Origin: Schistocephalus solidus
Taxonomy: Eukaryota > Platyhelminthes > Cestoda > Diphyllobothriidea > Diphyllobothriidae
Reading direction: 5' to 3'
Length of the DNA: 64,000 bases
NCBI GenBank assembly: GCA_017591395.1
Contig: WEDG01001053.1
Span: 186,001 to 250,000 of the forward strand
Below are positions 56,272 to 64,000 of this stretch, one piece after another. Numbering within the stretch: position 1 is the first letter of the stretch; every line of letters starts with the position of its first letter. The notes under the pieces were generated by a model. That model searched no databases, was not told the origin of the DNA, and worked only from the letters and a program-made list of their open reading frames with translations. Made by a program: the position numbers and the translations under genes.

Positions 56272-56806
56272 ATCGATGTTCCTCACTGGAATGGATTAGC
56301 ATTGTTACTGACGTTTCGGAGAGCTTGGTCGGCTCTCCACCCTCAAAGCGTTACATGCCAACTGTCTATCAGAACTTTAAATGACTGAAGTAGTCGGCTC
56401 TGGGGTGATTGATTTTTTTCTCTTTCGCCTTTTGACGAATGTTTGTTGGAATTGACGGCCGATTGTCCCCTTTATGGAGGATGCTTGCAAGTCTGCCTAC
56501 TCTTCGGGCGGCTTTGCCACGGGGCTGTGTTCCCTTGCAATAATGCAGGACTTTATACGCAGCAGGAAGGTCTACATGTCTGTTGATAGATTTGGCACCT
56601 GGAACTTCCTGCTATCAAGCCCCACAAACATCCGTCAAAGGGCCGAGACAGCGAAAAAGGAAAAAAAATCGATCAACACAGAGCCGACTAGTTCGGACAG
56701 ACATTAAAAATTCTGATCGGTGTTAGACATTAAACGTTTTCAGAACGGAGAGCTGACTAAGCTCTTCTAAACGTCAGCAATAATGCGAATCTGGTCCAGT
56801 GAACAA
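56272..56806. mobile_element. Small element with ~60 bp inverted ends (MITE-like)
   Basis: Left end 56,272-56,338 (CACTGGAATGGATTAGCATT..TGACGTTTCGGAGAGC) is an imperfect inverted match of right end 56,746-56,806. TTTCTCAGAT occurs at 56,225-56,234 and 56,813-56,822, a possible target duplication though not exactly at the inverted ends. It splits the paralogous exon. A partial copy lies at 20,513-20,870. No transposase is encoded. Confidence 0.55.
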
Positions 56807-57442
56807 CTTCAATTTCTCAGATCCAGGCTTCTATTCAACTTCCAACAGTTGTTTCGTCGAATCTACCGTTTGTACGGAACTCTTCAGGCGGCCAGACAGA
56901 AAGACATGGAGATGACGAGGATTATGGCTTTCGATGAAGGTGACCAAAAGGACGCAAGCATATCTACGCACAGGAAGGTAGCTGCTGTGAGTCATCTGGG
57001 GTACATTTTTTCGAGATGACTGCCATCATGGTTCAATTTAAGGACGAACGTATGTACACGCTCTATATTATTTATTCACTGTTTTCTATACCATACACAG
57101 TAAACTCTATTGTTTTTAAATGTCGGGAAAATTATAAAAGATTTTATAAGGGTATAATTATTAGCTTGGATATTTTCGGGCTGAGGTCATTGATAGCTAG
57201 GTAAGACTGGGTGCATCTTTGAAACGGAAGTCATTTACCCCTATTCAACCATCAACTTGCCCTCCCGATGTTTCAGGTTCAAAACGAGAATAAGTGTTGC
57301 ACCAACTTTTTGAATGTGTCGATGCATACTCAGGTGTATTGCACAGCGGAATGTTTACGGAGTGCGCTAGTTAGTGTAGACGTTAGAAAGCACTGTACGT
57401 GACAACTGCATGTTCACTTCATTTTTATCTCACTCTATTCAG

Positions 57443-57572
57443 ATTAAACAGTTGCAAAATTTGAAGCCTGTGAGCCTTGAGGCCCAGTTTTCAGAGCCTA
57501 TCAGGTACACCAGTCAGCTGACTATCTTCAATACAGAGATACCGATAGGCAGAAAAACAAACGCGGAATCAA
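57443..57572 (+). CDS. Candidate internal exon of an unknown gene
   Basis: A strong acceptor (pyrimidine-rich tract ending ATTCAG) and a consensus donor (TCAA|GTAAGT) bracket 130 bp with one fully open frame (IKQLQNLKPVSLEAQFSEPI, RYTSQLTIFNTEIPIG). No homology recognised. It lies 450 bp after the damaged paralogue's donor and could have been its next exon. Confidence 0.35.
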
Positions 57573-57802
57573 GTAAGTCAATTCACATATTGCTTGGCTT
57601 ATCTCGTGAAGTTTTACGGAAGTGCTTACATGGCTTCTTGATTAGAATGGACTACCTGCGCGGGTTTGTAATAGTGATTATTTTGCAGAGGAAATAGAAG
57701 ATAAACTTCGTTGACGAACGCTCACCGCTCGTTAGCGGAACTTAATCGTCCCGTTCTGCCTTGGGGATTAGTCTCAAGTCCCATAAGCAGCAGCACGGTG
57801 GT

Positions 57803-57844
<42 letters not shown>
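57803..57844. repeat. (TAG)n microsatellite
   Basis: About 14 perfect units, immediately left of the LINE-A piece. Confidence 0.9.
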
Positions 57845-57845
<1 letters not shown>

Positions 57846-57849
57846 CTGG

Positions 57850-58420
57850 TGTAGTGGTCTGGTGTAAGCGTCAGATTGGCAGCCTTCAAAGCCACGGTTT
57901 CTAGGGAATCGTGATTTTATCAGGTATATTATGATGATAATGAGGGTGTATCTATGTATTAGTGTAGATGGTGTGCGCTGATGTGGCTTAGCCTCCGGTG
58001 GTTTACCGCAGGTTGTCATGGAGGCGCATGTGTCCTAATAGGCCCATGTGGTGTGTAAATGTGCGCGCGCAGTGTGGGCAGGAGAAATCAGGAGAGGCTG
58101 GGGAAATGTCTTTTGTTGTAGGGGGGGTGGCAGTGGCGGTGAGAATGGCAGGAGCGAAGGGTGTGCATAGGGTATCGGTGTTGTCAGCATTGCAGTGAAT
58201 TCTACTGTCATGGATGCACATGTGACCGAATAGGCCCATGTAATGAGTTAATGCACGAGGACAGTGAAGGCAGTGGAGGCGGGCACGTTGACTGTATGTC
58301 GAAGCCCCAGGCACTCGTTCACCAGTCTCTGTACGATGGATTCGCAAGTTACCGACCAGGCCGATGCATGAGTTGAATGTGCGGTTTCATTGATGACAGT
58401 TTATGACCAAGTCCCAATCG
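57850..58420 (-). mobile_element. LINE-A 3' end with an open zinc-finger frame
   Basis: Minus strand. The open frame 58,347-58,003 (114 codons) has two intact C2H2 fingers: CLHCPRALTHYMGLFGHMCIH and CPHCARTFTHHMGLLGHMRLH. A third finger just upstream is cut by TGA in place of a Cys codon (58,389-58,387). Only about 150 bp of tail follows. 5'-truncated LINE-A copy inserted within a microsatellite. Confidence 0.78.
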
Positions 58421-58485
58421 CTGGTGGTGGTGGTGCTTGTGACGTTTGTGGAGGAAACAGGCAGCACTATTAGAAGTGATATTAT

Positions 58486-58515
58486 CAGTAGTAGAAGTAG
58501 TAGTAGAAGTAGTAT

Positions 58516-58581
<66 letters not shown>

Positions 58582-58605
58582 GAGTAGTAGTAGTAGGAGT
58601 CATAG
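58486..58605. repeat. (AGT)n microsatellite, imperfect
   Basis: About 40 units with AGA and ATT interruptions; gives spurious poly-Ser, poly-Val and poly-Thr frames. Confidence 0.9.
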
Positions 58606-58835
58606 TAAAGGCAGACGAACAAAGCTGACAAAGACAAGAGAGACTGAAATGGTAATTGCTGGCTCATTAGCCATCATCAGCCATTCATACCCAACTTCAG
58701 AGGGTGCCTCACCCGAGGCTCGAATCCGCGACCCGTTGATCAGAAGTCCAACGCTATAAGCATTGAGCCACGGGCTCGTTGTCTTGCCGGTTTAAATCGG
58801 GACTATGGACATTCGTTGACAAACGCTCACCGATG

Positions 58836-59214
58836 GCGCTCAAAATGACTGCTCTTGAATACGATGATATTTGGCCTCCAAAAACACCACTTAGATAGCA
58901 AATAACTGTTCAGGTAGAATGCAATTTTCCTTGGTTTTGGACAATCCTATAAATTCAAATATATTTTCTAGAAAGGAGGTATTAAAAATACCTTATTGTT
59001 TTCAATTGGTAGCAGATGCACAGGGCTGTTTTCCCGACTAAGCTCGCTGTTTATAGCGTGGTTCCTACCACTGTTCGTCTATAGTATGCTTCCTACGCTA
59101 ACAGTTTCTGGTAAAAAATCAGCATCTGAGATAAAATATGTCTTCGATATTGCAAAAATCAAATCCCAAATAAATAACCACGTTTAGGCAACAAATAATT
59201 CTGTAATATCGCAC
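58836..59214. other. Unassigned spacer
   Basis: AT-rich; nothing recognised. Confidence 0.35.
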
Positions 59215-59740
59215 AGGATTGCTACGAGGGGGTCTTCATCTCCTTTCAAAACACGCCAGTAGCGTTCATACAAGCGCTCCGGAAGTGAAAGCCGTGGAAC
59301 TCGACGATTTTCTTCTAAATCTTACTCTTGTGGTCTAACTTGTGACGTTGCGATTTGCTGGATGTGCGCACTTGCCTTGGAAGCAACATAATCTTCCTGG
59401 TGATTTATGATTTCATCGCCAATAAACTGGCCAGTCGTCAGAATGTATTATTGAAATTGATTTTACGTCACTTTCTATGATAGTGATCAACGTTTCCGCA
59501 TCTCGCTTGTGTATGTAGAATTACCTGACCAAAATTCAAAGACTCATAAACCATCAATGCCTAAGCCGTGCTTCCATCATTCTGCACTGAATCACAATAG
59601 TTTTCTTCGGCAGATGGATCTCCACGTAAAAGACAGTTACGATTGTACTTACAGCGCCCGAAAAATCTGACCTCATCGATTTGTGTTGGGTTTATCGGTG
59701 CTCCATTCAGCTTTCCTCTCCGAGCGATGGGTAGCATTTC
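59215..59740 (-). pseudogene. Coding-like remnant, unidentified
   Basis: The minus strand shows protein-like text in two frames: NPTQIDEVRFFGRCKYNRNC (near 59,690) and LTTGQFIGDEIINHQEDYVA, RRVPRLSLPERLYERYWRVL (59,440-59,220), with stops between. It could be a decayed transposon gene or host exon. I do not recognise the family. Confidence 0.28.
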
Positions 59741-60214
59741 GGAGCAGACCGGGAGTTTAGGCCGATGACTACGCGTTCACACCCAGAGGACGCATACAAG
59801 GAGATGGCATGCGCTGTCGTAAATTAATGCGGTTATAGAATCGACAGAGTTTATTGCTTCAGAACTATTTGTTGGATTTGCAAACTGGCCCAAGTAAGCA
59901 ATCACAGCAGGATCGATTGAGTGCACGGGAGTAGTCTGGCTTATTGTCTTGCTTGCCGTGCTTAAATTGTCCTCGTACCTTCACGGGTCACTAATCGAAA
60001 CTTCGCTTTCCCCTGTGGTCAGACAAAAAACAGATATTCCGTTACCAAATTAACGCCCCTTTGACGTTTTTTTCATTGTACACCAGATGGATTATATCAT
60101 GGGAATTATATAAGAAGGGGTGAGGACAGTGATACGGGTGGTCGGAAGCGGAACTTCGACATTTACGAATGTGAAGTTCAATTTCCCGCAATTGTCTCTT
60201 CGGCATATCAATGC
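59741..60214. other. Unassigned spacer
   Basis: Nothing recognised. Confidence 0.35.
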
Positions 60215-60920
60215 TCTTGGGGAAGGTACTTACTTGTACTTGTACTTGTTACGGCTGCGATCATGCCTGATCTAGCCAACCTCAAGAATATCATGGATTC
60301 GGCCTCTTCACGTGTGACGATCCCCGGCAGCAGACCTGGACAGCTCAATCCATTCTCTTTGCCAACAACGGATGCCGAATACTGAAGGTCCAAGAACAAA
60401 TTCCATGTCTTGCAGAACTTTGTCAAGCCAGGTTTTGAGCTGACCCCCTCTTCGACGTCTCCAATTGGGTAGTGGGGACGGAGCAAGGGCAGTAACACTG
60501 AGCTCGTGAAGTGGGTGACGAATAACGTGCCTTAACCACCTCAGTCATCGTTCTTGGATGACTTGGGATATCCTTGCGATGCTTTCGCAGTGAGTGTGGA
60601 CTGTCTCACTTGAGATGAACTCGGTGTACTTCACTCGGAGGATGGTCCTCAAGCATTGGTAGTCAGATAATTCCAGTTTTCGCTCATATTCCACGTATAT
60701 AGCCGAGCATTCACAGCCATAAAGGACAGACCAGAAGGATGCACGATACACGTGAATCTTCGGGGTGAGGGAAATGTCACGTCGTGTCCACAGGTGCTTT
60801 CTAAGGCTTGAGAAAACCCGCCGAGCAGCATCGATTCGGGAATGCGGACGTTCGCGAATCTTACATGTCCCAGTCCCGTTCACTATATTCTCAGAATATC
60901 CCAACATTTTGAAGTCACCC
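60215..60920 (-). mobile_element. LINE-B 3' coding fragment
   Basis: Minus strand: KIRERPHSRIDAARRVFSSL, HLWTRRDISLTPKIHVYRAS, RTILRVKYTEFISSETVHTH, then the 3' block and a (TACAAG)n-like end at 60,225-60,250. 5'-truncated near 60,910. Open for 120 codons (60,545-60,907), among the better preserved LINE-B pieces. Confidence 0.8.
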
Positions 60921-61290
60921 TAGCCCTGTTCAACTAGTCCAACAGGATGTGGTGAATTGTCTTCGAAGGCATAAAGGACGTGGAGGTGGTAGTTGTGAAG
61001 GTGTGTACAAAGTACATTGCTTTCGTAAGCCAGAATAGGCTCGCATGTACCTTAATGAGGGCTGGGCATTGCCTACTAGTTCACAAATATTGACCATCAT
61101 TCGTACGAGCCAAGTTTTACTAAGATCATTCTCGATGTGGCACTTCAAAATCGATTCAGGCCACTTCCCACCCTGTATGTTAAAATGAATGTCGGCAGAA
61201 CGAGTGTGAAGCTTGTCTGCCATGAGCAGAAAGCAGCAGTGTGGCCTATAGGAAATGGGAAAAGTAAACGTGTGATATGGTTTAATTACA
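60921..61290. other. Unassigned spacer
   Basis: Open minus frame 61,223-60,930 without recognisable motif. Confidence 0.3.
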
Positions 61291-61291
61291 G

Positions 61292-61539
61292 TGACCTCAA
61301 CTGTATTTTTATATGAAATGTTCGACCTCTTGGTTAGAGATGATTTGCAACAGTTACTAGTTGCTTGTTGTCATTTAGAGGAAAATGCTGACCCAGACCA
61401 GTCTTATTTGCCGTTTACGAGGATGCACTGTGAAATGAGTGACGAAATGTACTGCTCTAGATCACAACGGTTATTTTCAAACAATTTGACGAATTCGACC
61501 TTTCACTTTCCTCATAAATTAGTCGCTAACTTGGAGTAA
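61292..61539 (+). CDS. Weak candidate exon
   Basis: Acceptor-like TTTAATTACAG precedes 61,292 and the frame is open to a TAA at 61,537-61,539 (YEMFDLLVRDDLQQLLVACC). No homology recognised; a chance frame is quite possible. Confidence 0.2.
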
Positions 61540-61569
61540 ATATTTCTGAGCTAAGGTTATAGGCGGAGA

Positions 61570-61710
61570 CGGAAAGTTGATGGGATGATGACAGAGAAAT
61601 CGTGGTCGTCTTGAACAATCAGTTTATCTACCTTCAGCACAGTCATTAGAAGAACGAGTAGGTCTTCGTATAACTTGTTCCTCTCAACATCGCCACTAAC
61701 CACTAGCGAT
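61570..61710 (-). mobile_element. LINE-A endonuclease scrap
   Basis: Resembles 1,110-1,190 of copy 1 (complement of the D-K-L-I-V-L and Y-E-D-L-H blocks). Confidence 0.45.
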
Positions 61711-62321
61711 TAAATGCTACGCAAGTTTGTCTCACCACAAACTAAGCCATGCGCACATCGGCGAGGTTGCGTTTGATCCCTGGAGCACATGGCGGACATC
61801 ATTGTTTGCCTCGTTTGGAAGGGAAGAAATTTCAAGCTCCTGCGCCATGAAAACTTTAACTTACGAAGGCACATCACTGTGAGTAACCCGCCCTGGGTCT
61901 TTCAGCCATAAACTGCCGTCTATAGCATACCGTATGGCCTGCGTTCCTGCACAGCCAGCTGCAGCTTCTATTTCACTTCATTCCGTTGGCCATTAAAGAC
62001 GACAGTCCAACAGCCCTAGTCATGACTGATGCAGTCCACCAAGTGCAAACTTTTGCCAACGGTTATCGCCAATTCAACCAATTCAATGCAAGTAAATGAT
62101 CTAACAAATACTCCACCTAGATAAGTTCCAATAAGCCATCTTAGATGCATGGCTTAGAAGTAATCGCATCTAATCCTCTGGCGCCGCTGCCTTGAAAGCG
62201 ATGTTCTCATAGTTTTTCTGCTGCTGTCTTCTTCCAGGATGTTAAGTTTGGCGCTGCTTAAGGTGTCGGAGGATGGTCTGTAGGACGCTTTGGTGACCAC
62301 CGTCATCTGAGCATTGTGCAA
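61711..62321. other. Unassigned spacer
   Basis: Nothing recognised. A 133-codon minus frame at 62,322-62,723 lies directly above; it has no motif I know and weak splice context. Confidence 0.3.
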
Positions 62322-62873
62322 TTATGCAGATGACTCTAGGTCTGTGAGAAAAACATGTCCCATGACGGGCTCTCTGGACGTATTGCCCTCAATGCTTATC
62401 TTTGAAAAATAGCTTAACCATGCCTGAGAAAACGGAAATAAGGACTGAAAATACGTAGGCTCTTCGTATAAATATATAGGTACGGTGATCGCAGACACTT
62501 GAAGCTGTGACTGTCTATCTGCCACGGACCCCGATGTTGATGCCTGTTTGTTGGAGAAAATGAAGATCTCTAGTCGACTTGAGATTGTTGTCAAGGGTGC
62601 GGTAAATGCAGCCGACTTCAATGTAGTATGATGTAAGCGAAATGTTATAAATTGGCCTTCAACTACCATCTTCAAAAGACAACATTTTAATCTGCCGTCG
62701 GCATTCCATGCCACAAACACCATCTATTATGTAGATTATCGCCAGATATAATGAGGCTTTCCCATGATCACTTCATACTGCTTGGATTCCGATAGACACT
62801 CCTTCATTTTTCTGCAGACTGACCTCGTCCACAGAGGCATGCTAACCAATGATGACGCCTGTGCATCTTATAC

Positions 62874-63042
62874 TAGATTCAGAGAACGAATTGCTACGAT
62901 AAAGCATACTTAACGTGTCCTCGCACGAGAACTCTTCTGCCCGCCTTCTTTTCCGGGCTTCCTTCTCGGTTTCATTTAAAAGCTGGGCCCCATCTCGCTT
63001 AATTCGTCGTCTTCGTATTCGCTCGGATTCCTTTCTAAACAT
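62874..63042 (-). CDS. Candidate first coding exon of a basic protein
   Basis: ATG at 63,042 opens 56 codons: MFRKESERIRRRRIKRDGAQ, then a Lys/Arg/Glu-rich stretch (NETEKEARKRRRAEEFSCED) that looks nuclear and possibly helical, then SMLYRSNSFSES. A donor-like GTATAAG follows 62,874 (phase 1). A possible acceptor (CAGTCTGCAG, near 62,812) about 60 bp on would add SKNEGVSIGIQAV and a stop. Promoter words lie directly upstream. I do not recognise the family. Confidence 0.42.
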
Positions 63043-63099
63043 AGTTAACGATACAGTAACAGAAGCAAGCAGGTATAAATCGATAACAAATACGTCGCA

Positions 63100-63260
63100 C
63101 GATGACTTGAAGATTATGGCGTGCATAAGCACGTGCGCGACGGCTCAACGTGATTAAAGAGTCCCAACCAATCAGCAACCCGATTACGTCAGGGAGGGAA
63201 CCAATTACCTGTCAACGGGTCTTCTGAGGAAAATTCGCCATTCGTGATATCGCCTCGACA
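63100..63260 (-). promoter_or_regulatory. Candidate promoter: E-box, CCAAT boxes and CRE
   Basis: CACGTG at 63,130-63,135, CCAAT (read on +) at 63,168-63,172 and 63,201-63,205, and TTACGTCA at 63,184-63,191, a CRE half of the form TGACGTAA on the minus strand. These cluster within 80 bp, about 90-160 bp upstream of the ATG at 63,042. No TATA box seen. The cluster could serve either strand. Confidence 0.42.
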
Positions 63261-64000
63261 TACCCTTGCTACTAGGGGAGCTAGCTATTTGGATCTCGTC
63301 TGCGAATAAGATTTTGACACCATGGTCGAGGTATATCGCGTACCTCAGCTAGTTCTGTGGCAACAAATGGGCGCCATTTGCGGAGCTCAAAAGCCACAAA
63401 AACAGTGCTGTGAGCTTCATTTTCAAGAGCCGACGAGATTTCGAAAGTCATTTGGTCCACGGATCCATCGGAACACCTAAGTTATTCTACAACTACTTGC
63501 AGAACAGCACACACTTCAGTAATCTGAGCCCTCTTATAAGGGATCGTGAAAATCGGTGCCAACTTTCAGGTACACACACCATCTGAATGGAATGCGACTT
63601 CCACAAGTAAAAAAAAATCGTTGAGCCGAGATGCAAAACAGTCTAATGCCCCCTTCACGTTATTGTAAGATGAGTAGCGTTAACTGTCAAGGGAATCCTT
63701 GCAGTTTTCATGTAAACTTCTTTTTAATATCTTTAGAACAGTTGCACGACCAAACTTTAATAAGTAATTCAGGCCTGGAAACCCTGGATGCAGTAAAAAT
63801 AAAACTTACGTTGAAGGGTTCGGAGACATGCTACCACATTACCGATTTCAAGTAGCATTGCCTTATTTGACCAGTTTAAATAACTTAGACCTCTTTCTTC
63901 TCTTTTAAAGGCAATTGCGTGAAGATTGCTATAGATCGTCCGCAGGAAAGGTGGGGACTTCTTTCACCTCACCCTTCAATAAACATCTGAAAGCGTGTTT
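63261..64000. other. Unassigned region at right edge
   Basis: A + open frame at 63,631-63,855 has no recognisable motif. No RNA gene or repeat seen. Confidence 0.3.

Larger units (their letters stand above)
56060..56990 (+). pseudogene. Damaged paralogue of the 47.8 kb exon
   Basis: 56,060-56,234 matches the upstream region and first codons of the exon at 47,865 (AACGCTTGTGCATC), with the start ATG changed to ATA. 56,813-56,986 matches the rest: LFRRIYRLYGTLQAARQK and the ATATCTACGCACAGGAA block, ending in a GTGAGT donor at 56,987. Between them lies an inserted element with inverted ends. A frame shift is present after QKD. Likely a pseudogene. Confidence 0.55.
57715..58835 (-). mobile_element. 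SINE split by microsatellite and LINE-A insertion
   Basis: SINE 3' part (57,715-57,800), (TAG)n, a LINE-A piece, (AGT)n, then the SINE 5' part with its tRNA-like head (58,609-58,835). The two SINE parts are colinear with the copy at 37,306-37,610. Confidence 0.7.

Noticed and set aside
58349..58759. Poly-Ser, poly-Val and poly-Thr protein frames
   Set aside because: All are readings of the AGT microsatellite.
1..64000. CRISPR array, rRNA, spliced-leader RNA
   Set aside because: No regularly spaced identical short repeats with unique spacers, no rRNA core words and no SL-like donor hairpin were noticed by eye.

Overview
This looks like nuclear DNA from a flatworm, most likely a diphyllobothriidean tapeworm (Spirometra/Dibothriocephalus/Schistocephalus type). 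That placement is inferred from the spliced genes, the very low gene density, and the families of non-LTR retrotransposons (LINEs), Penelope-like elements and tRNA-derived SINEs. One LINE family ends in C2H2 zinc fingers, a form I associate with these tapeworms. No bacterial operons, CRISPR arrays or rRNA were seen.

Host genes are few. The one secure protein gene is SF3B4, the splicing factor 3B subunit 4, on the minus strand with three coding exons between 23,336 and about 17,700. Its first intron is 4.2 kb and full of repeats. There is one intact tRNA-Ile(AAT) gene at 7,720-7,793 (minus). Weaker host candidates are a possible signal-peptide exon (5,469-5,590, +), a 5' exon of an unknown gene (47,685-47,865, minus) with a damaged paralogue at 56,060-56,990 (+), an isolated exon (57,443-57,572, +), and a basic-protein first exon with a CCAAT/CRE/E-box promoter (62,874-63,042, minus).

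Everything else is mostly mobile DNA. LINE-A has an APE endonuclease, a reverse transcriptase, C-terminal zinc fingers and a ~0.8 kb 3' tail. It gives a near-full-length + copy (9,294-14,385), a minus copy running off the left edge (1-2,160) and about a dozen 3' or internal fragments. LINE-B (RTE-like) gives a near-complete minus copy (25,543-28,735) and several 3' fragments. CR1/Jockey-like fragments lie at 28.8-29.9 kb and 31.2-36.4 kb. Penelope-like elements lie at 36.6-39.6, 46.4-46.9 and 53.0-53.6 kb. tRNA-derived SINEs are scattered, often as dimers. All autonomous elements seen carry frameshifts or stops.

The most interesting structure is at 36.6-37.3 kb, just 5' of the Penelope-like reverse transcriptase. 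Two tandem ~260 bp units each contain a complete type I hammerhead-ribozyme layout, and their helix II bases show complementary drift between the copies. The second is the duplicated exon pair at 47.7 and 56.2-57.0 kb. Both copies keep a consensus 5' splice site at the same place, one copy has a tandem TATCGATC array upstream, and it is split by an element with ~60 bp inverted ends.
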